A DNA stretch of 64,000 nt from Sequoia sempervirens. Taxonomy: Eukaryota; Streptophyta; Pinopsida; Cupressales; Cupressaceae. Both the position numbers and the translations under genes were made by a program. The stretch covers positions 214,133,565 to 214,197,564 of the forward strand of contig VDFB02358134.1 of assembly GCA_007258455.2 (NCBI GenBank). The letters run 5' to 3'. The notes below the pieces were generated by a model. The model saw nothing but the letters and a program-made list of their open reading frames with translations, was not told the origin of the DNA and ran no database searches. Every line of letters starts with the position of its first letter. The stretch's first letter is position 1. Shown piece by piece: positions 11,719 to 23,519 of this stretch.

Positions 11719-14700
11719 CTGCAAATTTTTCTGAGAGTAATTCTGAGACATTGTTCATTAGTTGTCATGTAGCTCAAGAAAGTTCAAGTAACATTTGGTT
11801 TCTAGATAGTGGTTGCAGTAATCATATGACAGGAAATAAAGACTTGTTTGAAAGTTTGGATACTTCAGTGAAATCAAAAATTAAATTGGGGAATGATAAT
11901 ACAGTTGCAGTTATGGGTAAAGGTGAAATTAATGTGATGACAAAGCTTGGTAAAAAGTCCATTCCTGATGTTTATTTTGTACCTAATTTGAAGCATAATC
12001 TCATAAGTGTGGGACAACTTTCTCAAAAGGGTTATAGAGTTGTTTTTGAAAATAATGTGTGCACTATATTTGATATTCTTCCTAGTAATAAGGTGATTGC
12101 AAAGGTTGAAATGACAAATAACAGAATGTTCACACTTCAAATGAAGAATGAATTAATGGAGAAGATTGAAGCAAGTTTCAAGGCATCAAGTCAAGATCAA
12201 GCATGGATATGGCACTTGAGGTATGGTCATCTTAACTTCAAAGGATTGTGTTTATTGAAAAGGAAAGAAATGGTAAGAGGCTTACCCCCTATTGAAGCAC
12301 CATTAAGTTCATGTGAAAGTTGTATTTTGGCTAAGCATCATAGAACAAGTTTTCCAAAGGGAATGTCATATAGAGCATGGGCACCTTTAGAAATTGTACA
12401 TCCTAATACATGTGGTCCAATTCAAACACCATCTTTAGGGGGGAACATTTATTTTCTAACATTCATTGATGATTTTAGTAGGAAAACATGGGTTTATTTT
12501 TTGAAATATAAATATGAGGCATTTGGAAAGTTCAAGCAATTCAAAGCATTGGTTGAGAAACAAAGTGGCCTACCCATTAAGGTATTGAGATCAGATAGAG
12601 GAGGAGAATTCAAGTCAAATGAGTTTTTGGATTATTGCAGGTACCATAGAATAAAGAAGTAGTTTACTACAAGTTACACACGTCAGCAAAATGGTGTTGC
12701 AGAAAGAAAGAATCGAACAATAATGGAAATGGCAAGGAGCATGTTGAAAGGAAAGAATCTACCTAATGAGTATTGGGCTGAAGCAGTAGCTTGCACAGTT
12801 TATATTTTGAACAGGAGTCCAACAAAGATTGTAAGGGACAAGATTCCACAAGAAGCATGGAGTGGTAAGCATCATAGTGTTTCTCATTTCAGAATATTTG
12901 GTTGTATTGCATTTGCACATGTGCCCAAGGAAACAAGAAGTAAGTTGGATGATAAAAGTGAAAAATGCATTTTTATTGGTTATGATGAACAATCTAAGGC
13001 ATATAAGTTATTTAATCCTATTACCGAGAAATTCATTGTAAGTAGAGAAGTTGTATTCAAAGAGGAAGAATCTTGGGATGGAAACATAGACAAAACAATT
13101 ATAGGAGCTGCAACATTGCCATATAATGAACAAGAAGGAAAAGATCAAGAAAACCAAGGAGATCAATCAAATGAACGAGGAGGAACACCATCAAGAAGTC
13201 CACAAGGAGATAGCACACAAGGGGAAGTTGAGCAAGGAGAATCATCAAGTCCACAAGTAAGTGATGACTCAAATCCTACACTTGCATCATTAAGATCAAA
13301 GCTTAAAAGCAATAAATCTAGAAGTTTGCAAGAAATTTATTATCAAAGAGATAGGATAGATTTGCAATCAAATTTTGCTTTATTTGCTCAAGATCCTATT
13401 TATTTTGAAGATGAAATTAAGGAAGAACATTGGATTAATGCAATGAATGATGAAATGGAATCCATTGAGAAGAATGATACATGGGATTTAGTTGATTTGC
13501 CTAAGGAAAAAGATTGCATTGGTGTAAAATGGGTTTATAAAACTAAGTATAATGCAAATGGAGAAGTTGACAAATATAAGGCAAGACTAGTAGCTAAAGG
13601 ATTTTCTCAAGAATATGGAGTTGATTATAATGAAACTTTTGCACCTGTAGCAAGACTTGACACTGTTAGAATGGTACTAGCTATTGCAGCTCAAAAGGAT
13701 TGAAAGGTTTATCAAATGGATGTTAAATCAGCCTTCTTGAATGGATATTTAGAAGAAGAGGTTTATGTGCAGCAACCACTAGGATATGAAATAAAAGGTT
13801 ATGAAGACAAAGTTTATAGGTTAAAGAAGGCACTTTATGGATTGAAACAAGCTCTAATCTAGCATGGTACAGTAGGATAGATTCATACATGATAAGCAAT
13901 GGATTCAACAGAAGTACTAGTGAGCCTACTCTATACACCAAAGTCAATGAGCAAGGTCAGATTTTAATTGTTTGCTTGTATGTTGATGATTTGATTTTTA
14001 CAGGTAATCTTTCTATTGACATCTTTAAATTAGCAATGAAGAAGGAATTTGAGATGACTGATTTGGGGTTGATGAAATATTTTCTTGGCATTGAAGTAAC
14101 ACAAAATGATAAGAGAATTTTCATTTGTCAAAATAAATATGCAAAAGATGTTTTGAGAAGGTTTAGAATGATAAGTTCTAGTCCAGCTTCTACACCTATG
14201 GCAATAGGCACAAAACTAAGCAGAGAAGATAATGAGGTTGATTTTGATTCAACTATATTTAGAAAATTGGTTGGTAGTTTGATGTATCTAACAACAACTA
14301 GACCAGATATAATGTATGGAGTAAGTCTGATTTCGAGATTCATGGATTCACCAAAGAACTCACATTGGCAAGCAGGAAAAAGATTATTGAGGTACATTGC
14401 AGGAACTATGAATCATGGCATATTGTATTCTACTTCAAATAAATTTCAATTGGTGGGGTATACAGATAGTGATTTTGCATGAAGTATTGATGATAGAAAA
14501 AGTACATCTAGATATGCATTTCATCTTGGAACAGGTGTTGTAGCATGGGCATCAAAGAAACAGCCTATAGTGACAATTTCATCAACAGAAGCAGAGTATG
14601 TAGCAGGAACATCAGTAGCATGTCAAGCAGTGTGGATGAGAAGACTCTTGAAGGATCTACTACATAAACAAGAGGAGCCAACTATAATCTATTGTGACAA

Positions 14701-14905
14701 CAAGTCCACCATTGCACTGTCAAGGAACCATGTTTTTTACAAGAGGACAAAACACATTGATACTAGATATCACTTTATTCGGGAGTTAGTGAACAATGGA
14801 GACATCAATCTACAGCATTGCAGATCTGAAGAACAATTTGCAGACATATTTACAAAGGATTTAGCATAAGAGCAATTTGAATTTTTGAGAGGAGTTTTGG
14901 GCATT
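11719..14905 (+). pseudogene. Copia pol: protease, integrase, RT, RNase H (disrupted)
   Basis: The protease shows the catalytic motif in WFLDSGCSNHMTG (about 11798). The GAG-pre-integrase zinc region contains WHLRYGHLNF and CESCILAKHH. The integrase core has FIDDFSR, RSDRGGEF and NGVAERKNRT, so all three acidic catalytic residues can be seen. RT includes [33 protein letters not shown] and the YVDD active site (about 13979-13990). RNase H includes YTDSDFA, STEAEYVA and CDNKSTIAL, and ends near 14869. Disablements are TAG at 12660, TGA at 13701, a frameshift with a nearby TAG around 13855-13862, TGA at 14480 and probably TAA at 14867. The element encoded everything needed for copying but is now dead. 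Confidence 0.9.
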
Positions 14906-14931
14906 GTAAATATTGATATAGTTTGTGGTAG

Positions 14932-14945
14932 AAATTAGGGGGGAG
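14932..14945 (+). other. Polypurine tract of copia element
   Basis: AAATTAGGGGGGAG lies immediately upstream of the 3' LTR, in the expected place for plus-strand priming. Confidence 0.8.
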
Positions 14946-15267
14946 TGTTAGAATATTTTGGTAATTTCTATCAGCTGTAGGTTAATTTTTTATTTTTATT
15001 TTTATGTTGGTTAGGGTTGGATAAATTCTAGAAGTTTAGGGTTAGGTAAATTCTAGAAACTTATTTTATGTCGGCCAAGGTAAAATAATAAAAATAATAA
15101 ATCGGTCTGTATTCTAGATTTTTCTAAATGTATCTAAAGTCCATTATATAAAGAACCTATGTAAATCTTTTTTACTCAAGAAATGTGAATGAAGCATTCG
15201 GTTATTGTGCAGCAGCACAAATATTTTATTTTTTTCCGTTTAATTTCTTTGCCTCTGCCCGCTATCA
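14946..15267 (+). repeat. 3' LTR of copia element
   Basis: 322 bp, TG...CA ends, 13 mismatches to the 5' LTR. It contains TATATAAAG near 15147. The flanking AAAGG matches four of five bases of the left flank. Confidence 0.95.
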
Positions 15268-15424
15268 AAAGGCATCAAACTGTCTTTGTTCTTCTCTTTG
15301 AACTGGCAATGGAGCGATGTGTTGCCACATGTAGAGTTATTTGAATCAAATTTCAGTGTGGGATTGATAATTTGTTACATATTATTATTTATTTTATTTA
15401 CTTTTTTAGACTGAAGGAATTGGT
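15268..15424. other. Short intergenic spacer
   Basis: Flanking DNA of the copia insertion. No gene is seen. Confidence 0.5.
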
Positions 15425-15605
15425 TGGGTATCCATCCCCCTATAAACTGTAATGAGTTTGGTAAACTTTTTTCATGTGACTGGTGGCGCTGTTGCGACAC
15501 GCCCTCCATACCATGGGGACAGTGGGGAGACTAGACCTCATGACCTCTTGCCTGCAACAGAATGCTTTAACCAATCGAACTAGACCCACCACCCGCCACA
15601 TAAAC
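15425..15605 (-). repeat. tRNA-derived SINE candidate
   Basis: On the minus strand a tRNA-like head runs from about 15597 to 15520. An A-box-like TAGTTCGATTGGTTA (near 15576-15590) resembles the tRNA pattern TAGCTCAATTGGTTA. About 35 nt later, GGTCATGAGGTCTAGTCTCC resembles a T-arm/B-box of the GGTTCGAGTCTCC type. The non-tRNA body continues towards 15430. A true tRNA is unlikely because the B-box is altered and no matching acceptor stem closes the fold. The 3' end, tail and target duplication are not fixed. It lies in the deleted tail of the neighbouring minus-strand copia element. Confidence 0.45.
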
Positions 15606-17926
15606 GCCAAAATTAACTCTCCCATCGACCTGTTTGCTGGCCAGCCAGCAAACAGGGAAAAACATCACACAATGGTGAATTGGCTGCTATTTTATTAAAA
15701 CGCTGCGAATTTGCATTGGACCGAAGAGGAGTTTGCATCGGTGGGTTCAAAGGTTCAAAATCAGAGTCAAAACTCTTGTTGCTGTGGTGAACAGAGTTCA
15801 CACATGGCAGTAAAGGACAAAACTGGCTGCATACTGACTGAAACAGGAGCGCGGGCATATGAAATTGGCGTAGAAACCTCCTGCGTGGACATTTTAACAG
15901 GCACATAATCCTCACGTGATAGCATTAAGTTTGCAATGTTTCAATGTTGTGCAGGCCGCGATGAATAATGGGCAGCAAAATTACCTCCATCGCGGCCAAG
16001 GACAGAGCACGACGTGTGAGATGGGGCAGGCGACTGTACCATTTCCTCATGCATGGCTTTGAAACTGGCGTTTGGGAATGAGCAGGCTGCGTGGAGTTCG
16101 AATTTTCAACAGGGGACTTTGAATTTGCTTCACGCGATGGAAAATAGGCTGGGCAACGCGTGGGAATTAAACCTGCCCGCGGTGAAGTGTGAGGAACCAA
16201 AACTGGCTGCAATGAATTTGAAGGAAACATAACTCGCGTCCCATCACGTGAGACTAAACTCCAATGACAAGGTTGTTCCAAACGTTGCGTAGCCTATTCT
16301 TGGGATTCAAAATCATCCATTCGACCTTGGTGAATCTGAGTGAATCTGAGTGTTGCCAGTGTGCTGTTGAGACATATTTGAAGACAACATCCTGACTACG
16401 AATCAATTTATTTGCAACCGGATTCCACAATCTAAAGTCATACTGATCTTCTCCGTACCCGACAAATATACACCACTTAGATTTAAAATCCAACTTCGTT
16501 CGCTTCTCTTTCGAAATATGAATGAAATCTTCGCAGCCAAACACCCATAGATGATTGTAGGAATTAAATTCACCTTCCAAACCATCTTTCCAAATGAGAA
16601 GAGGGGTTGCGTTAATCAAATACACTGTCGTGTTAACCGCTTCCGCCCAAAACTCTTTGCCCAAACCTCATTAGAGAGCATGCTTCGAGCCCTCTCTAGA
16701 ATTGTCCGATTCAATCTCTCAACTGCACCATTCTCTTGAGGCATGAATGGTGCAACCTTAATATGCTAAATACCATTATCTTCACAATAACCATCAAATT
16801 CTGAAGAACAAAATTCATCTCCATTATCCGTTTTCAAACATTTAATCTTATTCCCTATTTGGTTTTCAACAATAGTTTTAAAATTCTTGAATTTGGTAAA
16901 ATCTTGAAACAAAATAATTGGCTCCTCCATACAAGGTTACCTTTGTAGGACCGAACACATTGGAGTGCACAAGCTCCAAAGGCCTTATCTTTTTTTCATG
17001 TCCAGTCTTCGATAAACTAGTCTGCCTCTATTTGTCATATAGACAATGCTCACATAGGTCCAAATCCAAAAATTTTATTCCCAAAAGATGATCTCTTTTG
17101 AGCAAGAATTTGAGCCCCTTCTTGTTCATGTGCATAAGCCTTTTATGCAATCATACCTTTCGAGTGCAATCATCAATAAATGAAACAAAATAATTGGCTT
17201 CTCCATACAAGGTTACCTTTGTAGGACCGAACACATTGGAGTGCACAAGCTCCAAAGGCCTTGTCTTTTTGTCATGTCTAGTCTTCAATAAACTAGTCTG
17301 CCTCTATTTGTCATATAGACAATGCTCACATAGGTCCAAAACCAAAAAGTTTATTCCCAAAAGATGATCTCTTTTGAGCAAGAATTCAAGCCCCTTCTTG
17401 TTCATGTGCATGAGCCTTTTATGCCATAGTTCTGCTTTGTTGTTCACAAGCATCATCGCTGCTCCCACTTCAGTGAGACTATCTAGCACAAATAATGTGC
17501 CCAATTTTTTGCCCCTTGTAACCACTAACACCTCTTTGGTCATCTTCCAAGAATTTGAAGAAAAAGTGATGCTACATCCTTAAGATCCAAGTTGTCACGT
17601 AGAAGTCAGATTTCTTTTTAATTTTGGAGCATGTTTTACATCGTGCAATAACCACTTGTTTCCATTCTTTAGTTCTTCAACATCACGTCACCTTTTCCAA
17701 TAATCTCACATGCCTTGTTATCACCAAGATATACTTTACTAAATCTGCCTTCTTGATAATTTTAGAAGGCTTATCGACATGAAGTTGCATAAAATGATGT
17801 GTCAAAATCCAACACCCATGAGTTTATTGTAGTTTCACCTATTGACAAGACTAGAACACCTTCATCTTTTTCATACGTGGTCTTAACTTCATTGTCCTTT
17901 GATTGGTTCTGCACCTTTTTATATGA
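15606..17926 (-). pseudogene. Copia integrase region and linker (partial, duplicated, disrupted)
   Basis: The GAG-pre-integrase module is visible as LWHKRLMHMNKKGLEFLLKR followed by CEHCLYDK (about 17304-17420). The start of the integrase core, reading PLELVHSNVFGP and then FVSFIDD, lies at about 17160-17260. Further on are NGAVERLNRTILERARSM (about 16680-16740) and the post-integrase segment beginning FWAEAVNTTVYLINATP (about 16580-16650). A Ser/Pro-rich linker runs from about 16280 to 15610 without RT homology. The protein is broken by several stops, a frameshift near 16665 and the internal tandem duplication. It is a fossil of the integration machinery. Confidence 0.75.
16906..17423 (-). 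repeat. Tandem duplication inside copia integrase (276-bp offset)
   Basis: Segments 16906-17146 and 17182-17423 are about 241 bp long and nearly identical, with fewer than about 20 differences by eye. They are separated by a 35-bp spacer. Both copies encode the end of the integrase zinc region and the first strand of the core. Confidence 0.8.
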
Positions 17927-18660
17927 CTAACAATTCTTTATTGTATTTCTTTTTCCACAAAACCAACAAGCTCCATTTATGCCCCTTGACATTGATCTCC
18001 TCGCTGATTTTGATCTTCTTCTATGGTTATATCTCCCCATTTCTTGATTTTTACCTCTATTACCAAAAATAAAGGCATCACCAGATCTGGTTCTTTGATT
18101 TTTCCTTCGCATATCTTCATTGAGAAGAGTTGTAGCAACATCATCAAACTTGAGTTTTTTTTCCTGGATATGGAGGTGTTGATCACAATCTCAATCCCTT
18201 CCCAACTATTTGGAAGATAACACAACAATAAGATGGCTTTGATTTCATCATCCAACATGATATTTACCGAAACCAATTGGTTGATAAGAGTGTTGAATTC
18301 ATTCAACGGTTTGATACGATGCCTCCTTCCTTCATTTTCAAATTATATAATTTTTTCATGAGGCAAACCTTGTTTGAAGTTGAAGCCATCTTGTACATGT
18401 CAATCAATTTGTCCCACAACTCTTTCGAGATCCTTTTTATTGTGAAATTGAAGAAGACATTGTTGAATAATGATAGAATAATTGTAGCTCTTTCTTTTTT
18501 ATATAATCTCTTCCAATTCTCATTAGACATTGCAATTGGATTTTTCATTTTTTCTTCCAACGCGAGCGAGAAATCTCCGCTAATCAGTAAAGACTCCATT
18601 TGCACTTTCCACAATCCAAAATTTTGCCCCTGGAGAGAACTTCTCTATCTTCCATTTATT
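17927..18660 (-). pseudogene. Copia gag of minus-strand element (disrupted)
   Basis: Frames at 18303-18614 and 17977-18306 contain the WKVQMESLLISGDFS and LWDKLIDMYKMASTSNK segments, typical of copia Gag (DUF4219/UBN2). The zinc knuckle near 17927-17970 reads CWFCGKRNTIKNC. Its histidine is missing, so the CCHC finger is broken. Frameshifts separate the blocks. It lies directly after the PBS, as expected. Confidence 0.75.
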
Positions 18661-18709
18661 TGCTTCCTCTATTTCTCAAAAATTATCACAATTCCCAACA
18701 ACTAATTTT

Positions 18710-18726
18710 CCAAGCTCTAATACCAA
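18710..18726 (-). other. Primer-binding site of minus-strand copia element
   Basis: The minus strand reads TTGGTATTAGAGCTTGG. The TGGTATTAGAGC part differs at one base from the initiator Met tRNA PBS, TGGTATCAGAGC. It sits next to the LTR end CA. Confidence 0.75.
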
Positions 18727-18727
18727 T

Positions 18728-19200
18728 TGTTGATTAATTTGTTGTAGACAAAATGAAAATTATATTGCAAAATTAAACTTAGAGAAGAGACAATTCACAA
18801 ACACGAAAGAAAACAAAGATTTATAGTGGTCCACCAATTTGGCTACATCCACTTTGAAGCAAGGGAATTGATTTTATTAATCTCTATTTTTGAACACAAG
18901 ACACAACAACATAACAACATCAATAATACAACAACAAAGGATTATCCATTTTGGATAAGTCTTCAAAAAATAATGCGAAGAGACTTGTGCAATTTGGAGG
19001 GAAATGGATGTGATCAATGTGCTTCAATATCCAACACAAATAAGGTACCCTCAAGACAATAGGAGAAATCCACCTAAACAACTCATATTTGCAATGTGAA
19101 GAATTGTCTAGGCATAGCCTTTACATTAAAATTAGCACTTAGAATTAAACCTTTTTGAAAGTTTAATTAAAATTTTAGCCATTTCATGTGCTTTCCATAC
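18728..19200 (-). repeat. 5' LTR of minus-strand copia element (outer edge approximate)
   Basis: The inner edge is set by the PBS. The LTR contains, on the minus strand, GTGGATGTAGCC followed by GGTGGACCACTATAAATC. This WGGATGTAGCC...CCAC-TATAAATC pattern is common just downstream of the promoter in copia LTRs. The outer edge was placed at a TG (minus) at 19200, but no second LTR exists to confirm it. Confidence 0.55.
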
Positions 19201-21230
19201 AAAGGATATAGTAAAAATTTAAAACCATTAATTTCCGCCCTTAAAAAAATTTAAAACCTACATTTCGGATCACACTTTGTGATCCATCACGAGAGCATAA
19301 GGAGGAAAATATAAATAGTTGCAGACCAAGAATTGCATAAAAAGGTGGGCAAGAGGGAGGAGAGAGAAGGATGGCACAAAAAACAAGACACCAAGATAAG
19401 TTAATGAATGAAAGAAAGAAAATCAAGAACAAAAAATGATAAATTGAATTATTTAAAGGAGGCAAAGAGAAAAGTACTATATAATATGTGTACATATATT
19501 ATATTAATTAATATATTTGTTATATTATATACAACAATTAAAATAAACTATGTATATATTATATTGTCTTATATATATAAAATAAATAAACTACTCAAAT
19601 ATATAATATGATATATATAAAATAATAATCTCATATATATTATATATAAGATATATATATATATATATATAGAAATATAATATACTCCCAAGAATATAAT
19701 ATAATAACCACATATAGCACAAATACAATATATAATATACACATAAGATATGAATATGCAATATAAAGAAAGACTCAAATGATAAGATATGAATACATTG
19801 TAATAAAATATAATATAGGCTATAATATATATTATTGCTATGTATGTATTATAGTATGGTATACTATATATATAATATAGCAATCATAAATAACAAAATT
19901 ATAATATAGTAATAATATAATATATATAATTAAATAAATATTATATACTTATAAATATATAATATAATAAACTCATATAACAATAATACAATATAAATAT
20001 CTTTTTTTTATGTCTATAATTATTTACTACATTTTTTTATTTTATTTACTACATTTCTTATAAGTGTATATTTATATTATAATGATATGTAATAAATTTA
20101 ATATAAAGGAATGTGTCTATTATAATATAATATAAACTAAGCTATGTATATGCATCTAGCTATGCATATATTATAATGTCTTATAAATAATATATATATA
20201 GCTTACACTATAAAATATGAAAATAAATATAATATATTATACTCATATATATAATGTAATAAACTCATAAATTATAGATATAAGCTATGAATATATTATA
20301 AACTCATATGATATGTAATAAATAACTTAAAGTAGGACACATATGAAAGAATGTGTAAAATAATTACACAGACTCAAATGATATGCAATATATAATATAT
20401 ATGATATATATGAGGACCCATATAATATATATTATATGATAAGTTATAGGTATTATTAACCAGTACTTAAAAAAATTATTGAAAGAAGATTGATATTTAA
20501 TATCTTGTGAGTATAATAAACCTTAAATAAGATATCCATATACTCTATCTCTCTATATAAAGGAATATAAAAATTTATACTAAACTCAAAAACTATATAT
20601 ATAAACATAAAAAGTATATACAAATACTTAATAACTTTATATATATATAATATATATTTTCTTTTGTGTCTATAATTATATATTACATTTCTTATGAGTT
20701 TATATTTTAAGTTAAGGAGGAGAATTGCATTGGCATAGGTTTTTCTCATTCTTCTCTATGAATTAAGTGTATATTTTAGGGTTTAAATCACCATGAAATA
20801 TAAACACCAGGGTTATGAGTATGTATTTGGCTTAACTAGCACAATACCAGAGATATGGGATACCAAGCTAGGGCATCTAAGTTTGGATAAATTATAGGAT
20901 AGAATTGGGACAGATAACTAGCCATCCATTACCCATAAATTAATTGAGAGTGGATTTTTACAAGTTGTTGCATTCTTAGTGGCCATTTATTGTCCCAACT
21001 TAATACTAGAATGCATTAATCATTAGAATGTCGAAACACAAGAGGTTAGAACAAATGATAACTGATTGGTAGTGGAAATTAAAAAGGATACATTCACCTC
21101 TTGCCTGAAAATACTAGACAGATAATTATATGCAGATTTAGATTTCACTTCTTCAAACTGTGCTTTTTTGGAGAAGAAAGGTCGGTACCAAAATGTGATC
21201 ACCAAAGAGTGGTTTTCCATGTACCAAAGA
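19201..21230. repeat. AT-rich, low-complexity region
   Basis: From about 19480 to 20700 the sequence is almost entirely A and T, with many ATATAT and TATAAT blocks, including a short (AT)n run near 19649-19670. It contains no gene. The open frames here consist of Ile/Tyr strings produced by the base composition. The rest of the interval is anonymous. Confidence 0.7.
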
Positions 21231-22733
21231 ATAGTAAGTCTCAGCTTCCCAAAAACCTACATAGAAATCACTTTATGGATGAAATCTCCAATATAATTGT
21301 GCTTCTGCATCGGCTTAGGGGTAATGAGAGGGCCATTGGGTTCAAATAATGGATGTACTTTTTTCTTGCAAATCATCATTCAAGGAGACCAATTCTTAGA
21401 TTGGGTGCAGCTCATTAGTGACCAACTGCATCATTTGATTACTCAATTTCAGGTCAATAAGTTCTTCTACATAGACCTTCATACTTGATTTATGCTATTT
21501 CTAGTACCAAACCTTGGCTTGGATTGAGAACAAGTGCAACTCAATACCAGGAGTTCCAATTTTCAATTATTATGATAAGTTGCAATTGGGGAAACACTAT
21601 CATCGCCATAGTAGAATCAATGACATCTTTACCATGAGGATGGTTTAGGAGATACAAGGGGATATTGGTTTAAGGATTGCACCTGAAGCTATACAATTGA
21701 TTGACACTTATGGGAGTCACTTTATACAATTCCAAATGTTTTCATATATTAGAATTGGATGGCTTGATGGACCCCCACTAAATCTCCCTAAGTATGCAAA
21801 GGATAAGTTTTTCCCAAGGTGATAGAATTCTCCAAGTAGGTAGCAGAGGTAAATAAAAGATGCCAAGAAAGGAAAAATGTTGGTATGCAGTTACCTATTA
21901 GACTTTTCCATTTCTCTTGTAATTCCATTTCAGACGCACTTAACATTGAGACCTTGTCAAATATACATTGCACTTCTATGAAGGAAGGTTTCCTTTTGAT
22001 AGTAAAGATTTTGTGAAGAATAATCTATAACTAGGTCCTAGATCCCATCATATTCTTAACTTAGAATATTAGTGGGCTGATTGTGTGGATGAATATGAGG
22101 TAAGAAGGAGAAGTTCGATGAGGTTAAATTTAAGGAAGATAGTTACATTCAATTTAAATTGGGATATCCAAGGCATTGAAGATGATGAATCCAAACTAGT
22201 AGATCCCATTTTTGTTAATCACATTTAGACTCGGCCTATTGTGTCCATGGATTGGAGTATCAAAGAAAATGAGACCATTGAGGCCAAGATCGTGGTTGTA
22301 TTAAGAAGAAAACAAGAATGGTTTGCAAAGAAGAATGTAGAGAAGCAAGCTCCCCCCACCAAGTCACAAAATACTCAGTTGCAAAGAGAAGATAGCCAAC
22401 AACCTGCAACCTCAGAAACACAAAATTCTACTTCACAGTAGGTACCATTATAAGGGAAAGGTAGTGGAGATGATCGACCTCTAGAGAGAATTTTTTTAGA
22501 GAAAATATGTGTAGAAGATGCCCCTGAGCCTCCTTAGTAGGACAAAGATAAGGAAATAGTTGATGAAGAAGAAGAAATAGCCAATATCTCTACTTCCCTA
22601 TCTCAAGAAAGTGCCTATTCTTCTCTTGAATATTCTCTTGGTAAGGACACACACACTTACCCTATAGTAGGTCCTACTCCTCCCACCTCTCCTTAACAAA
22701 ATCAATCTATTACTCTTGTTGAACACAATACAA
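21231..22733 (+). pseudogene. Unrecognised decayed ORF, probably carried by a retroelement
   Basis: Protein-like segments run in one direction through several frames. One contains GDQFLDWVQLISDQLHHLIT (about 21390-21450). Another contains IAPEAIQLIDTYGSHFIQF and GWLDGPPLNLPKYAKDKFFP (about 21676-21820). A third contains MDWSIKENETIEAK followed by VVVLRRKQEWFAKKNVE (about 22241-22345). The C-terminus is Gln/Ser/Pro-rich and acidic. Stops and frameshifts are frequent. I do not recognise the family. No RT, integrase or protease motif is present. The frame ends about 40 bp before an LTR-like start, so it may be an extra or non-autonomous retroelement ORF. Confidence 0.4.
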
Positions 22734-23450
22734 TGTTGAGGGGGGGGGGGGTTGAATCGACATATATTAAAACTAATCATTCTCAGTTGTAGATTAAACA
22801 TCTCATCATAAACTGAAAGAAGAGTAGAAAAGAAATCATTCAACACATGAAGACACCAATATTTTTACATGGAAAACCTAATGAAGATTAACTCACAATA
22901 TATGTAGCTCACTGCTAACAAGAATTACAATGTTGTTTAAGGCCCACTGCCTGTGGACTTGCAGACTAAGGTGTACAACATTAGGGTAAGATATAAAGGA
23001 CATGATGAGACTCACTATCTTAGAGAAGGATTAACACATAATGATCTGTCACACCTCTCTAAATAACCACACCTTCACAAATAAATTTGATCATCTATAT
23101 ATATCATCCACAATAATGCAAAACATCAATTAGGTCGGCTCCAAAATAACCTTTTAAATGGAATGTGTGGTATCAAACTGGTTAGGTCCAAACATATATA
23201 ATATTTCAAGAAAAAAATTGTGGATTAACACATGATGTTTATAGGACCAAAACACATCATAACACATCCTCCAAAATAAAATTATTAATCAAGGTCAACT
23301 GTTGATAGAGGAAACAAGTTTGTTGGCCCAAATACAGACAACACTAGAAAAATTTCCATCTATACAACTTAACACCACTTGGGAGAGATCAAAACCATTA
23401 TGTGGATCAAGATGCAAGCATTTTAGTCTATGCATAATATCTCCTCAACC
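22734..23450 (+). repeat. LTR-like start with poly-G run (possible solo or 3' LTR)
   Basis: It begins TGTTGAG followed by an about 13-base G run, then TTGAATC. About 100 bp later comes ACACCAATATTTTTACATGG with GAAAACC. TGTTGAG-G(n)-TGAATC starts and a 'cacc...tttacgtggaaaacc' block are common in plant copia-type LTRs. No CA end, PBS or partner LTR was identified, so the extent is approximate. Confidence 0.3.
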
Positions 23451-23519
23451 TTTTTGTGAAGAAACTATAATGACATAAATTGACCCCCTTCGTGGAGATA
23501 GGCCAATTTCTCATTTAAT

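Larger units (their letters stand above)
10271..15267 (+). mobile_element. Full-length Ty1/copia LTR retrotransposon, mutated
   Basis: A 4,997-bp element has two 322-bp LTRs, a primer-binding site, gag, pol in copia order (protease, integrase, RT, RNase H) and a polypurine tract. Flanks GAAGG (10266-10270) and AAAGG (15268-15272) form a 5-bp target duplication with one mismatch. The LTRs differ at 13 of 322 positions by my count (about 4%), so the insertion is old and not recently active. Frameshifts and at least seven in-frame stops inactivate the polyprotein. Domain order and the gag zinc knuckle place it in Ty1/copia (TNT1-like in general appearance). The finer lineage is not assigned. Confidence 0.95.
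15606..19200 (-). mobile_element. Truncated Ty1/copia element, minus strand
   Basis: Reading leftwards there is a 5' LTR (about 19200-18728), an initiator-Met-type PBS, gag, integrase and a Pro/Ser-rich linker, where the element stops. RT, RNase H and the 3' LTR are missing. The integrase region carries a 276-bp-offset tandem duplication. Many stops and frameshifts show long decay. The family differs from the element at 10.3-15.3 kb, judging from its gag and LTR. Confidence 0.8.

Noticed and set aside
15520..15600. Functional tRNA gene on the minus strand
   Set aside because: Only box-like similarity. The B-box is altered, no closing acceptor stem is present, and a non-tRNA body follows, so SINE fits better.
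19569..20749. Tyr/Ile-rich membrane-like frames in the AT-rich block
   Set aside because: Explained by near-pure AT composition with ATA/TAT codons.
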